A stretch of 64,000 bases of DNA from Sinohyriopsis cumingii (Eukaryota > Mollusca > Bivalvia > Unionida > Unionidae): contig CM068831.1 in the NCBI GenBank assembly GCA_028554795.2, forward strand, positions 59,824,769 through 59,888,768, written 5' to 3'. This document shows positions 1-12,572 of the stretch, in pieces (position 1 is the stretch's first letter; each line of letters begins with the position of its first letter). The position numbers were made by a program, and so were the translations under genes. Under the pieces are notes generated by a model. It did not search any database. It saw only the letters and a list, made by a program, of their open reading frames with translations, and had not been told where the DNA came from.

Positions 1-85
1 ATATGCAATTTTTAATTATTTAGCTATTAAAACCACTTTGCCATCTACATTCGTCAAGTCAGTTTATATGCAGGAAAGTAGTTTT

Positions 86-287
86 TGTTGTTGTTATTGT
101 TGAGGGTTTAACGCCATTTTTCAGCACACGATAGGCTATGCATGGCGGCCAGTATTAATGGTGGAGGAAAAACCCGGGACAATCCTGGAAAGAACCACCA
201 ACCCACAAGAAGCTACTGGCAAGCTTTCTCACATACCCACATTAGCCAAATCCGAGACCTGAACCCATGCAGACAGAGGTGAGAGAA
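86..287 (-). repeat. SINE copy (family A), 5'-truncated
   Basis: Closely matches the copy at 12024-12281 over its body, including the shared stretches around GCCATTTTTCAGCAC, AGTATTAATGGTGGAGGAA and GAAGCTACTGGCAAGC. A GTT-repeat at 86-103 is the 3' tail read from the minus strand. The tRNA-like head present in the other copy is largely missing here, so this copy is truncated at its 5' end. The core is a dispersed repeat type I associate with molluscan genomes; that link is from memory. Confidence 0.65.
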
Positions 288-1221
288 AGTAGTTTTTGTT
301 ATTCAGTGGTAATGTCTCAGTCTGTTATTACATGCAGGTATAATGCACACAATGTCGCTGTCATTACACATAATTATTTATTCTATGCTGATAATGAACA
401 TATATAATATTATGTTTTCTCTTTATTTATTCAGTTATTTACCACACAAATCTGAAATACACTGTATTCATAAATATTGTTCTCCTACCAAAACTGCTTA
501 CCACCCTTAATATTGAAAATTATACCATCAACACTTAAAGAAAAAATGCCTTGCTGGAAATTATCCTCTATGTGAAAATCTAAGACAAATAACTGCTTAA
601 TATAACACATACATGTATATGGTCATGTACCCCATTATACTATGATATTTTTTTCTCTCCAAAATTGCTGCTTTTTTCATTTTACTTAATTCTTTATATA
701 CTTTTTTGTATTCCTGTGTTCAAAGTTTTTTTTAACTCGTTCATCCTAATCCATTTATATTTTTACTTTCTTTTATTTTTATCTTCAAACTTTCATTTAT
801 CACCCCCATTCTTGGATGGGCAATAGCTAGTACCTATATAGAAAGCAACATGATATAAAACATGGTGCACTTTTAATGGCTCCCTTGAATAGCTCCATAG
901 CAAGTGATCATTATGGGTATTCCCAGCAAAGACTAATGGATGCAATACAACTAAAACTTGTACATTTTACAAGAATTTGTACATCAAAGTAGATGAAAAA
1001 CTTATACAATACAAAATAGCACATTATGTAGGGCTCCACAATCTTTTGTTTATCTTTAACCATGAGGAGGCTTTCTGTGGCATTTTCATGAGGTTTTCTT
1101 CGTCACCATTACTCACAGCTTTTTAAAAATTTTAAAGTTTTGGAAAAATATGTGCTTTGTTTTGTGGGTGGGTTTGATCAGTCAAACCTCTTAGCATTGT
1201 TGTAAAACAAGATAAACAGTT
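288..1221. other. AT-rich stretch, nothing recognised
   Basis: No ORF, splice-flanked coding segment, RNA gene or clear repeat is seen. It lies downstream (in the sense of the minus-strand host gene) of the last exon visible in the window, so it is probably intron or 3' flank. Confidence 0.5.
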
Positions 1222-2282
1222 TGCCTATGGAATCTTAGTACAGTTGTAACACTATTAGTGTGAGTTGTCTAGTGAATCTTAGTACAGTTGTAACACTATT
1301 AGTGTGAGTTGTCTAGTGAATCTTAGTACAGTTGTAACACTATTAGTGAGTTGTCTAGTGAATCTTAGTACAGTTGTAACATTATTAGTATGAGTTGTCT
1401 AGTGAATCTTAGTACAGTTGTAACACTATTAGTGTGAGTTGTCTATGTAATCTTAGTACAGTTGTAACACTATTATTTTGAGTTGTCTAGTGAATGTTAG
1501 TACAGTTGTAACAATCTCAGTGTGAGTTGTTTATGGAATCTTAGTACAGTTGTAACACTATCAGTGTGAGTTCCCTATGATATTTTCATACAGTTGTAAC
1601 ACTTTCAGTGTGAGGTGCCTATGGAATCTTAGTACAGTTGTAACACTATCAGTGTGAGGTGCCTATGGAATCTTAGTACAGTTGTAACACTATCAGTGTG
1701 AGTTCCCTATGATATTTTCATACAGTTGTAACACTTTCAGTGTGAGGTGCCTATGGAATCTTAGTACAGTTGTAACACTATCAGTGTGAGGTGTCTATGG
1801 AATCTTAGTACAGTTGTAACACTATCAGCGTGAGTTCCCTATGATATTTTCATACAGTTGTAGCATTGTCAGTGTGAGTTGCCTATGGTATCTTAGTACA
1901 TTAATAACACTAACACTGTGAGTTGTCTATGGAATCTTAGTACAGTTGTAACACTATTAGTTTGAGTTGTCTATGGAATCTTAGTACAGATGTAACACTA
2001 TTAGTTTGAATTGTCTATGGAATCTTAGTACAGTTGTAATACTATCAGCACAAGTTGCCTATGGAACCTTAGTACAGTTTTAATGCTATCGGTGTGAGTT
2101 CCCTATTATATTTTTGTACAACTGCAACACTATCAGTGTGAGCTATCTATGGAATCTTAGTACAGTTGTAACACTAACAGAGTGACTTGTCCATGGAATC
2201 TTAGTACAGTTGTAACACTATCAGTATGAGTTGCCTATGGAACTTTAGTATAGTTGTAACACTATCGGCACGAGTTGTCTGT
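1222..2282. repeat. Minisatellite, about 44-bp unit, about 24 copies
   Basis: The phrase AATCTTAGTACAGTTGTAAC recurs with a period near 44 bp, each followed by ACTAT(T/C)AGTGTGAGTTG and a variable linker. Copies near the start (1236-1440) are nearly identical. Copies after 1560 include a higher-order alternation with a variant reading GATATTTTCATACAGTTG. Divergence grows toward the right end. It lies just 3' of the Gly/Tyr exon on the gene strand. Confidence 0.9.
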
Positions 2283-2892
2283 AAAACACAACACAAATTC
2301 AAAAGTGTGTACACCATGTGTGGACAGCAGTACACATATGCATCATACGTTGCATTTCATGTCATTTTATTGGCAACTCAAAAGTGTTGTCCAAACGTTT
2401 CAGGTGATGATCAACCCAATACAACCAAGAAACTTATTGCTTGGTCCCTGAAGCAAGTGTGTAAGATATTTCTTTAAGATCTTTACCATAAAACGTGCAC
2501 AGAACAATGAAATTACAATGATTAAAATTCTACTAGAAGGACTCAAATTTAATGAACCTTTATCCCCCAACCCTAACCCTTCAACTGTCTTTTGGTCACT
2601 AAAGGTATGCTGTGATGTTTCATCTCATAATCACAAATGGCTTCAGAGTTTCTGAGTGGAAAGGAATGTACAGTTGATGGATGGACAGGCAGAAATATGT
2701 ATAATATGTTTCCTGCTTATTTTAACAGGGCTTTGGACAATGATAACTAAAGTGGTACCAAAATAAGAAATAAAAGAAAAGAAAACTGACTGACAATGGT
2801 CAAGCACAGCATCAGATTGTAGGAGGGGAAAACAAGGGAACATTTTGTTTCAATCAAGGAACATTTTGTTTCAATCAAGGCTGTTTATATAC

Positions 2893-3277
2893 CTACCAAC
2901 TGAGAACTAGATGGAACTGTCTGGTCCACTTCCAAAGTAGTGTATCCAATCTCTTCCCCAGGGTGTCCTTCTGATGGATGGTGTGCACCTGTGTTATCAC
3001 TGTAGCTGGCATAGCCCCCTGGGCCCCCTCCATAACTATCAGGGTAACTGGCATAACCCCCTTGGGTTCCTGTATATCCCTGACCAGCATAACCCCCTTG
3101 GATTCCTGCATGACTCTGACCAGCATATGCCCCTTGGGGTCCTGAGTAACCCTGACCAGCATAGTCCCCTTGGGGTCCTGAGTAACCCTGATATGGGGCT
3201 CCATAACCCCCTGGAGGTGGGCCATATCCACCATGCTGTCCTGTATAATTGTCTGGAGGCACGTACCCTTGGCTATC
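2893..3277 (-). CDS. Gly/Tyr-rich repeat exon of the host gene (partial gene)
   Basis: Read on the minus strand, this open segment starts right after a good acceptor (TTTTGCAG, then GATAGCC, exon base 3277). It continues DSQGYVPPDNYTGQ, then four copies of a 12-residue unit such as GYSGPQGDYAGQ, then an acidic end TTLEVDQTVPSSSQLV. It ends at a donor: either TTGGTAG/GTATAT (2893) or TTG/GTAGGT (2897). The frame is phase 0 and continues the frame left by the donor at 28106, so I join it to the large exon at 28106-31555. The composition (Gly, Tyr, Gln, Pro) suggests a disordered, perhaps self-associating region. No Met start is needed because this is an internal exon; any 3' exons lie beyond the left edge. 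I do not recognise the protein. Confidence 0.7.
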
Positions 3278-3554
3278 CTGCAAAATCAATAAATTGATAG
3301 ATTAATCAATAAGTCAATAAATTCTCATGGATCACAAACACATACAAACTGAAAAACACAATTCCTCAGTACTTTATTAAACTGATCTACTGCATACGTC
3401 TCTAATCACTTAAATGTTCTATCACATTTATTTATTGTTACTTTTGTCTGATCACCATTATTCAAATACTAAAATCCTACAGACAACACTGTAATAATTA
3501 AAGATTCATAATTATTTGTTAAGGAATACATTTGCTGAAACATTGCCTCCTGAG

Positions 3555-4345
3555 AGTGAGACCTCCTTATAATGAAGTACATGACAAAGAAATCCCTCAT
3601 TATAACAATGTCCATGGCAGACAGTTTATACTTAACAGTAAGAACTCTTTATAATGAAGAACATGATAAAGTACTCCTTCATTATAACACTGCATACGAG
3701 AGCCACAGAGTATACCTCCTTATAGTGAGACCTCCTTATAATGAAATACATGAAAAAGTACTCCCTCATTATAACACTGTCCATGGCAGTCAGATTATAT
3801 ATAATGGTGAGACCTTCTTATAATGAAACACATGATAAAGTACTCCTTCAGTGTAACACTGTCTGTGAGAGCCACAGAGTATACCTCATTATAGTGAGAC
3901 CTCCTTATAATGAAGTACATGACACAGTATTCTTTTATTATAACACTGTCAATGACAGTCACAAAGTATACTGCCTTATACTAAGACCTCCTTATAATGA
4001 AGTATACAACACAGTACACGTACTCAACTATAACACTGTTCATGACAGCCACAGACTATGCATCCTTATAGTGATACCTGCTTATAATGAAGTACACCAA
4101 ATTACTCCTTCATTTTAACACTTTCCATGTGAGTCACAGAGGATACTGCCTTACAATCAAACCTGCTTGTAATAATGAAGTAAACAACATTACAATGAGA
4201 TACAGTCTATGAGAGCCTCAGAGTATACCTTCTGATAGTGAGACTTCTTATAATAAAGTACACAATACAATACAGCTCTGACCAATGGGAGCCACTTAGT
4301 ATAGTGACTTATAATGAGGCCTCCTTATAACTCAGTACATCATAC
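3555..4345. repeat. Degenerate minisatellite, 82-87 bp unit, about 9 copies
   Basis: Units read roughly GTGAGACCTCCTTATAATGAAGTACATGA, then CTCC(T/C)TCATTATAACACTG and CACAGAGTATACCTCCTTATA, with starts near 3557, 3639, 3725, 3807, 3894, 3979 and 4070. The open frames across it are translations of the repeat, not genes. Scattered single units of the same kind occur near 10060-10150, 22590-22890 and 25190-25330, so the array probably grew from a dispersed repeat. Confidence 0.85.
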
Positions 4346-4554
4346 ATATAGTTTTACTAACACTTAATAAAACGGTATCCATGGCCATACTCACATTATA
4401 CAGAAAGTATGTTATAGTGATGGGTGTCATAATGAGAGAGTACTGTACAACCTTACAACCAGATCATTCAATTCAATGAAGTGGTTGGGTTCAACAGATG
4501 TTGCAACAGTTGAATTATAATGATTTCATATCATGTCCCACACAGCAACACAAG

Positions 4555-4716
4555 TCGATTGTTTAGTCCCGAGGCAATTGGAGTAAATTGCCCTTCCCCA
4601 AGGATATACCACAGTAGCTGATCTCAGGCTGGTCCGATGGTAGGATTCAAACCTGCACCCTTTCGGCTGTGAGTCCAGCAGTGTGTACACTAATCATTGA
4701 GTCACTGTGCCTCATC
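4555..4716 (-). repeat. tRNA-derived SINE (family C)
   Basis: On the minus strand the right end reads as a tRNA-like head (GCACAGTGACTCAATGATTAG, then GGTTTGAATCC as a B-box-like motif). The left end holds a core with CCTTGGGGAAGGGCAATTTACT. The copies at 5104-5262 (plus) and 24596-24736 (minus) share the core. Confidence 0.6.
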
Positions 4717-5103
4717 TTGTAGCAAACCAAAACGAACATAAAATTTCATCCAATCATGTTTCTGACCTTTTTATCTTCTTAAGTTTCTTAATTAGTGTAT
4801 GGCCAACGGAGCTAGTCTGTACATTCTATGCATGTTTTAGTAGATTCTGACTACCATGAAACATGTCTTAAAAGACACCTGCACATTATGAACACTGGCT
4901 TTAAAAGAGACACATTTATAAACCCAATGTGCTCATTTCACTTAGATATTAAACAGATTCTACATCAAGGATACCTGTTCACAATAAAAAAAGGGGTCTC
5001 TTGAGTGTCAACTTAAAACACTCATTTTACTCACAAATTTTATCAAACATTTCCACATACTGGTCATTTGCTTATAAAGTACTACATTTATGATGCCATT
5101 TCA

Positions 5104-5262
5104 AGGGTGGGCTGTTGTGTTCGAAAGGTAAGCATGTCTTACTCATACCCAAAAGGACAAAAGGATACAGATTCAAATCCTAACACCAGACCAACCAAAG
5201 TTGACTACCATAATGTGTCCCTGGGCAAGACACTTTATTCCAATTGCCCTGGCATTACAAGT
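5104..5262 (+). repeat. tRNA-derived SINE (family C), plus orientation
   Basis: The tRNA-like head GGGCTGTTGTGTTCGAAAGG is followed by a B-box-like GATTCAAATCC and a core CCCTGGGCAAGACACTTTAT. It is oriented opposite to the related copy about 400 bp to the left. Confidence 0.55.
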
Positions 5263-6497
5263 AACCTTCAAGTGCTGATGTGACAGAAAACACAAAACCA
5301 AATTAAACCATATCAAGGCTTAAAAAAACACCAAAATTTTCTGCTTGCCCGGATTGAAGAATTTTTGCAAAATTGAAAGAAAAAGCAGGATTATTCCTGG
5401 AATATTCTATATAAAATTATGTCAAGTGACAAATATACAAGTGATATTTCCATGCCAACCATTTTCTAAAGCTTTGCTTATTTATCTGTATACAAAATAT
5501 ACCTGTCCATAAAAGACAATATTATCTTGTCTCTTCAATGTCCTTGATATAAGCTTTCTCTGTAAATGGTTGTGACAGGACTTTACAGGTACAATGTTAC
5601 TAAAAGGATTATTCAGGTGAAACATTTCCATTCTCTTCACAAATGGTTTAACCTAACACCTGATTTATAATCTTCAGTTTGGAAATGTCAGAGGGTGGGC
5701 ACGCCTTTGTCGATCTTTTATTGCTCGTTTTTGTATGCAAAAACTTCTATATGAAGTTACAAGGTTGTAAAAGCATTGTATGTGAATCAAAGGTTGCCTT
5801 TCATGTTCACCGAATTTAAATTTTTAAAGTAACTGGTCAATTTAATTTTAAATGCAATGATAAAGTTAAAACCTTTGAATCAAGGCCTAACATATGTACT
5901 TTATTTCCAGTTTTGAAGGTTGCTACACAGAATTTTTAAAAATGCTGACTATTTTTACCTAGCTACTTCAGTAAAAATATAATTAGTCACACATATTATC
6001 TCTGTATTTCTTTACAGTAAGCTAATAAGGTTACAACCATTACCAATATACAGTCACTGTGCTAATGTACAAATAACTGTGATACAAGCTAGTGATAATG
6101 TTATACCTTGTGTGTGGTTTGCTCTTTCCATGCGTGGGGATATGTGCATGGTGGTAACAAACTTCATTTGATTGAAATGAGCAATACTTAAAGATCAGAT
6201 ATCAGATAATTTAAAAAAAAACAAAAGATCACAACATTTAAACTACCTCCCATTATCCAGTCAGGTTCTGTTTTTATACTTGTATTTTAACCTCTAAATA
6301 TACACCTCACTTTGAAAGTGATAATACATTCATGCTATTGTGTCTGTTTTAGTGTCAGCACTGCCCTAAATGGAAAGTCCAAATTCCCTTTTAGGAAGCG
6401 GACATGAAATTCCAATGAAAAAGCCAGAAGTGTTCTGTATATTCTTCACATAAGTCTGTGAGATTAACTTTTGCAATTTGATACTGGACTGCAAATT
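5263..6497. other. Intronic DNA, nothing recognised
   Basis: AT-rich sequence with no ORF of note and no repeat I can assign. Confidence 0.45.
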
Positions 6498-6812
6498 ATA
6501 TGTGTGTGATTTGAATGTTTAACGGCTTAACATTTTCCATTCATATCACTATGATGTCTGCAGTGTGAAAGTTTGTAGTGATGTCCAGCTCTGGGACATC
6601 ATGCCACAGACATGTAGCATCAAGTCCCACCCATTCTCATTATCGTGACACCAGTCCAACCAGTCCTGGCACTAACCTCTTAATGCTGAGCGCCAAGCGA
6701 GGCATTTGTTAGTACCATTTTTATGTCTTTGGTATGACTCAGCTGAGGTTCAAAACTAAAACCACCCACATTCAAAGCAGACTCTCTAATCACTAGGCCA
6801 CCAGAGCGGCAT
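6498..6812 (-). repeat. tRNA-derived SINE (family B)
   Basis: On the minus strand it starts with a tRNA-like head (GCCGCTCTGGTGGCCTAGTG). This is followed by a core with TGAGTCATACCAAAGAC, AAAATGGTACTAAC and GTGGGACTTGATGCTACATG, and a CA-rich tail at about 6498. Further copies lie at 17183-17502, 18683-18963, 31716-32038 and 35706-36014. Confidence 0.8.
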
Positions 6813-6843
6813 ATATATATATTAGGAAAGGTTCTACTGTATA

Positions 6844-7015
6844 TATTAGCATGTTCAATTATTTCCACAGTATTGATCCTTCAGAATTACATTTTCAAAT
6901 TATAGGTTGGTGTGTTTTTCTTGAGTTTGGCAAGTCTTCAGACTTGTGTGTTTTCATTGAAGCCTCAAGGGTCAATGTTACATATAACATTGTCTGCTTC
7001 AGGGTACAGTTAAAT
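6844..7015. repeat. Left arm of a 172-bp inverted repeat
   Basis: Reverse-complements 7600-7772 with high similarity (both arms even translate to the same peptide, FNYFHS.DPSEL.FQIIGWCVF). The spacer is about 585 bp and contains a 182-bp MITE. Confidence 0.85.
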
Positions 7016-7021
7016 CTTATA

Positions 7022-7203
7022 TACAGTAGAACCTGTCTTGAAAGACCACTTCATCTGCCAAAAAAGTATGGTCTCTCAAGACAGGTGGTCTCTCATAACA
7101 GGTCACACAGCTATGCAATCAATAAATTTGAGCACTGAAAATGTGGTCTCTCAAGACAGGTGGTCTCACATAGCAGTGGTCTTTCAAGACAGGTTTTACT
7201 GTA
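7022..7203. mobile_element. 182-bp MITE with 28-bp TIRs
   Basis: Left TIR at 7022-7049 (TACAGTAGAACCTGTCTTG and on) and right TIR at 7176-7203 match at 27 of 28 positions. The interior repeats GGTCTCTCAAGACAGGTGGT. It is flanked by TA-rich DNA, followed by a CATA microsatellite. A longer relative is at 17964-19426. No coding capacity. Confidence 0.75.
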
Positions 7204-7281
7204 CATACATACATACATACATACATACATGCATCATGCATGTATACATATGTACATGCACACATACATACATACATACTT
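7203..7281. repeat. (CATA)n-type microsatellite
   Basis: Runs of ACATACATACATACATAC interrupted by ATGCATCATGCATG, directly abutting the MITE. Confidence 0.85.
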
Positions 7282-7599
7282 ATGACCCAAAACAAAACTA
7301 CTGATATGTATTAATTAAAAAAACAATGAAGTTATACTTTATATTTTAGCATTCAAAGTTCAATTGACAAGTTTAATATCTACATGTAATAATGTCTGAT
7401 ACATTACAGATCATTTTCCATTACAAAATAATGGTGAAGTGCTTTGATCAAGTGTTCCCATGCAGCTAATAAGCACATAAAAAAGAAGTAAATAAATCCA
7501 TAGCTGGATTCATGAATTTGATTTTTAACTTGCACTACTAAATCATACTCAAAACATTTAGGTACTTGGATGATGGACTTGAAAACTTCAGCCCATAAT

Positions 7600-7772
7600 A
7601 TTTAACTGTACCCTAGCAGACAATGTTATATGTAACATTGACCCTTGAGGCTTCAATGAAAATACACAAGTTTGAAGACTTACCAAAATGAAGAAAAACA
7701 CACCAACCTATAATTTGAAAATATAATTCTGAAGGATCAAGGCTGTGGAAATAATTGAACAACACGCTAATA
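7600..7772. repeat. Right arm of the 172-bp inverted repeat
   Basis: Inverted partner of 6844-7015. It ends symmetrically at the ATTTAACTGTACCC motif nearest the spacer. Confidence 0.85.
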
Positions 7773-9629
7773 CCCCATGAAGTTCTAAATAATTGATGAA
7801 GACACACCAATACCATTTGAAATTCTTCACAACTGAAAGACATCAATCCCCCTTGAAATTCTCCACAACTGAACAACACACAATCCCCCTTGAAGATCTA
7901 TCAAAGTATCAATCAGCATTAGGCCTCTAAATTGAAACTTAAATTTGACTTTCAACTTACAGGATATCTGTAAATTGCTTTTTCTCTTTACCCAGGAATT
8001 ATGATGAAAGATCCAAAGAGGTCACACCTAAGTTAGAAATAATATATCTTGTTTCATCCATGAATAAGATTACTTGCTGTAGGGAATGACTGTCAAACAT
8101 AAATCAAATTGTTGTCCATTCTTCCTTTTGTCACTACGTGTATTATATGGTTACATGACTCAGCTAGAGCATATCCTTTTTAGGGCAAGAAAGGCAACCT
8201 ATGGGCAAGGAAGGCAACCTATGACAGGCACTCTACTGCCCTTCCAAAACTCCTTAGCCATCTGAGTTCACTTGATGCAGAGAAGACCTTTCCTAACTAA
8301 TATGTATTTGTAAATTAATACTATTGTTGACTAGTGTATTAATGCTATTGCTGGCTAATCAATTAATACTATTGTTGACTAGTGTAATAATACTATTACT
8401 GACTAGTGTATTCTAAAATCCCCACTGTACTTAATAAATTGCTGAAAGTGTTGATGTCAGATGGAAACCAATCTAACAATCTACAAAATAAAATTTAATC
8501 CGAGGACTTGACTCTCCATCAAGATCTTTACATTTTTATTCTTGATCTTTCTCATTTATACTCTTGATGATACTGTGGGTTTCCTCTAGCACAGGGCATC
8601 ATCTTAGCAGGGTGTAAAAATGTCCTAAATCCAAGGCCTGACTAAAGTTTATACAGTCAAGTCTCTTTCCCTCTCAGAGCTATCTATTCATGAGGTCTAT
8701 TTGTTTTTAAAACTGTAAATAAAAAAATTCTTCAGGGCAAGTAAATTGTTACAAGGCACAAAATATGCTTTATAAGCCACTTATAAAAAATAATTCTGAA
8801 GTACTGCAATATTTTATGGAATTAGATTCATTAAGTTGAAAAATATTATTTTTAGCAAACCAAGATTTCCTAAAAATATCAATGACAGGTTATGGTTTAG
8901 CAGTGAAAGCTTGATAATTAAAACATCATGTAATTTCATGATTTGATACCTTAAAGCCAACTAACTGCCTACACTTTTGAACATATTCATTTATGGTCCA
9001 AAATTTGGTCTTGTACATCTAGATGTATATCTTGTATAGCATTATAGTTGGCATGATTCAATTTTGTCATTATAGGTGGAAAATGCATACAAAACACACA
9101 CACACACACACATACATTACAGCCTAAAAGTGTGTTGTAGCTGTTATTTTACTTGAAATTTGTACAAACAGCTCACTAAATTGTCAACTATGGTAATTTA
9201 ATCTGGGCCAAATACCTCTGAAAAATGATACATGAAAGGTCAGTGAACTTGCCTGCCTCATCTACCCTCCTTAACCTGGAAAGCTACTTGGGAACTCTAA
9301 AGGTTTATTCAAGTAGAGTTAAGAGGTTTACAAGGAAATTGCAGGCCATTATTAACTTCTTTTTTCACAAGGAATATGGTGAGAAAAGCCTTTCTAGAAA
9401 CATCATGCAGAGGCAAAGGTAAACTAATTTGTCACTTAAAAGAAAAGCAAACAAGATCATTTATTACAGATTTGTTACAATTTTGTCGAGTTCTAACGAT
9501 ACAGTATGAAGCCAGTAGTACACTATGATAGCCAATAATTATGGACACCATTATAGCTAGTAGTACAATCAAAATGAAACTACATTAGTTGGTTATCAAT
9601 GCTACTTTTAACACATTATTGGCTTAATC
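7773..9629. other. Intronic DNA with small repeats
   Basis: Contains a short direct duplication at about 8187-8224 (GGGCAAGGAAGGCAACCTATG) and a degenerate tandem block at 8318-8412 (TTAATACTATTGTTGACTAGTG). A short CA run sits at 9096-9112. No gene seen. Confidence 0.5.
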
Positions 9630-9757
9630 ATCCCAAGGGACCTTAAGGGATCTATGTGCCTTTCCCATGAACACGCCACAGCAACCAACCCAAACTGGTC
9701 TGGGTGGGTACTAAAACAGCAACCCTTAGATTCTCTATGAACTGAGCTACCATGGAT
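9630..9757 (-). repeat. tRNA-like SINE fragment
   Basis: The minus strand reads CCATGGTAGCTCAGTTCATAG (A-box-like), then a degenerate B-box and a core with ACCAGTTTGGGTTGG. This makes it a probable SINE relic rather than a working tRNA gene, because no cloverleaf with a proper anticodon arm can be drawn. Confidence 0.5.
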
Positions 9758-10834
9758 CCAAAATAAAACATTTGAGACTTATTTCATCAATCTAGCAAAC
9801 TAAGTTATGCAGGCATGAAAAAATATGTATAAAATACCTACAAACAGTTTTACACAACATACTAAAACACATCACATAATATGCAAAGGTCTGGCAAATT
9901 AGGTTCTATGTAATTCACAGGAAGGTATATACTGAGATCGCTTAATATAACACACTTTACAGAACCATTGTGTATCGTGTTATAAGGAGGTCATCTTATA
10001 CTGGTGTAACTTACGTACACAGTATTATAGTAACATCATTGTATTTAAGGGTTTCAATAACCATAAAAGAACAATATTTATACTGAGGTACCTTATAGTA
10101 AGGGACCATTGTATAATGAACAGCAAACACCATTATATGCTGGTGCATTATAATGCTGTTCGACAATCTAAACAATGATTATCATCAAAGCACTGTTTTG
10201 ATTTTTTACATTCATGACTGGTTTAGAGCAATATAAACATCTTTGCTGAACCCATCTTTGTTCATGTTCTTTACTAAAGCCTGATCTACCATTATTACTG
10301 GAGTGTGAGCATTCTGATCCTGTTTACATTTCATATAAAACCAATGTACCATTAACCTATGTAAATAATTAAGACATAATCAAGACTTGTAGTAGGATAT
10401 AATCTACATTATGTCTTCTTGCATTTACTTCCAATGTTACCTAGGTAGCTGTCCTTAAGGATGGGTGGGAGATGTTTATACAGTGGTCACTCACTATAAA
10501 ACAACTCGTTATACATGTAGCCTGTTAATATGTACATGCCTGATGTAATGTGAATGTGGTTTTGATACTGAACCTACCCCAGTATAGCAACCATTGCTTT
10601 GATGCCATTATGACCCATGGTTCTCTACCATGTCTTACCCGTTGTGTTCTTTTCTTCTAGCTTCGGGGATTAGGGAGGCCATAGTGCTGTGTAATTAAAA
10701 CACTAAGTCATTCTGGCAAACTACTGCTTAAATATACACATGTAATGTTCTGTCTACCTCTCCAAATTCTATACTACAGTTCAGTTACATGATGTACTGA
10801 TATGGATGTTTGCTTTAATAATATCTATCTCTCC

Positions 10835-10869
<35 letters not shown>

Positions 10870-11364
10870 CTACTCTGTCACTCTACATAATGTCCATTTA
10901 TTACAAAATATTCTGAAACTGTGTCTATAGATAATGATGAGATTGATGAATATAAACTGTAGATTATATACCATTGTGTCCTTCCTGAATTTTCTTTGCT
11001 ATTCTTTTATTTTACCAGTATCAATATTTTTAATTAAATCCACCTATTTACTTTCTTGCTATCTTTATTTTTATTATTGTGTATCATTGGCAACAGGTAA
11101 AATTTGCTCAGCTTTGTGGTAGAAACTAAAGGTAGTAATTAACTAGGAGTGACCCACTTTAAAAAGTGGGTCAAGTTCATGTATGTAGAATTAACTATCA
11201 TACTTCGAGGGTTGCTAGAAACAAGTGTCAATAACACATGTTTTTTTGAGAGTTGTAGAAACAACACTGAGTCATATCATCACCATGTGTTCCATTTAAT
11301 ATAATAAGTTATAGTATTTGTACATGTCTATCAGTATTTTCACTGTGGTATTGATTTCCTCATC
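9758..11364. other. Intronic DNA with AT microsatellite and small hairpin
   Basis: Holds an (AT)n run at 10838-10868, a perfect small hairpin at about 11150-11173 (GACCCACTTT / AAAGTGGGTC), and scattered units resembling the 83-bp array. No gene seen. Confidence 0.5.
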
Positions 11365-11610
11365 TTTATACCATACATGCAGTCCTTTACAATCTTTAAT
11401 GCCATTTAATCTGACTTTATACCATACATGCAATCCTTTATAATCTTTAATGCTATTTAATCTGACTTTATACCATACATGCAATGCTTTCTAATTTTTA
11501 ATGCCATTTAATCTGACTTTATACCATACATGCAGTCCTTTATAGTTTTTAATGCCATTTAATCTGACTTTATACCATACATGCAATCCTTTATAATCTT
11601 TAATTCCATT
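11365..11610. repeat. Minisatellite, about 51-bp unit, about 4.7 copies
   Basis: Repeats of TTTAATGCCATTTAATCTG, then ACTTTATACCATACATGCA and ATCCTTTATAATC. Units are over 90% alike by eye. Confidence 0.9.
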
Positions 11611-11844
11611 TAACTTTAGCAAAGAAAGTACATACTTCATTTGGTAATACATTTATCATATGAAAGTTTGTCTCATTCTTTTGCTGCCATAGTGATTTGA
11701 TCACACAGAGTTCTGCACGTGTTTAATTATGATGTCATACAGGGATTCTCTGATGATAATATGGTACATTTTCAAGGCTACCCATAACAGATTAGTAGTG
11801 AAGGTTCCATACAGTTACAGGATATTGTGTACAGTTACTTCAAA

Positions 11845-12010
11845 ACAACATAGACCCTGATTTATCATTGCATAATGTGCTGGCAGATTAGAGTCAATGC
11901 TGTTTGTTATAATGATTACTCAAAACTAACTTCACAGATCCAGATCTGCCAGTCCATTATGCAATAACAGATCTGGGTCTGCAGTTTGTAGTTGGACTTG
12001 ATGTATAAAT
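11845..12010. mobile_element. MITE copy (family M), partial
   Basis: Carries the family's paired motifs AGACCCTGATTTATCATTGC and CAGATCTGGGTCTGCAGTTTG around a TAATGATTACTCAAAAC centre. It resembles the copies at 15727, 19425, 24190, 26873 and 40958. Confidence 0.5.
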
Positions 12011-12023
12011 GAGTAGAGGTATA

Positions 12024-12281
12024 TGGTTGTTGTTGTTGTTGTTGTGGAGTTTAATGCCATTTTTCAGCACAACTCAGGCTATACATGGCAGCCAGTATTA
12101 ATGGTGGAGGAAGAACCTGGGAACCCCCCGGAAAGAATCACCAACCCACGAGAAGCTACTGGCAAGCTTTCTCACATACTCACACTGGCTGAATCCGAGA
12201 CTCAAACCAGCATAGACAGAGGTGAGACGGCAGTGATCCGTAATGGAGAGCACTTTAGACCACTCAGGGCCCTCCCAGGGT
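12024..12281 (-). repeat. SINE copy (family A), near full length
   Basis: On the minus strand it has a tRNA-like head (CCTGAGTGGTCTAAAGTGC) with a B-box-like GGTTTGAGTCTC. A conserved core follows (GCTTGCCAGTAGCTTCTCG, GGTTGGTGATTCTTTCC, CCTCCACCATTAATACTGG), and the copy ends in an (AAC)n tail. The structure is that of a pol III-type tRNA-derived SINE. Confidence 0.8.
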
Positions 12282-12572
12282 ATATGGTAAAGTACTATAT
12301 TTGATGGCCAAAAATACTGCATCATCCAGATGCTCTATATTTTATATGCCAAATCATGACAGTTGCTGATAAAGTTCTATCATTGTTCATGTATACATCC
12401 ATCTGTCACAACTTCATTAAATTTTACTTTCAGTTCATTTCTAATGCTGTCACAAAGCATCTGTGTTCCCTAAAACACTAAAAAAATATTTTTACCTTTT
12501 CTGATTCTAAACTGACATGCAGTAGTAGGATCAAATACAACAGGGGATGCAAAACCTAAATAGCTGAGCTTG

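Noticed and set aside
1222-2282. CRISPR-like regular repeats
   Set aside because: Units are contiguous without unique spacers and the context is eukaryotic; it is a minisatellite.
2893-3297. Alternative frames (113 and 107 codons) over the Gly/Tyr exon
   Set aside because: Shadows of the spliced exon; the chosen frame is the only one in phase with the upstream exon and the acceptor.
3572-4118. Plus-strand frames over the 83-bp array
   Set aside because: Repeat translation without splice sites or domain features.
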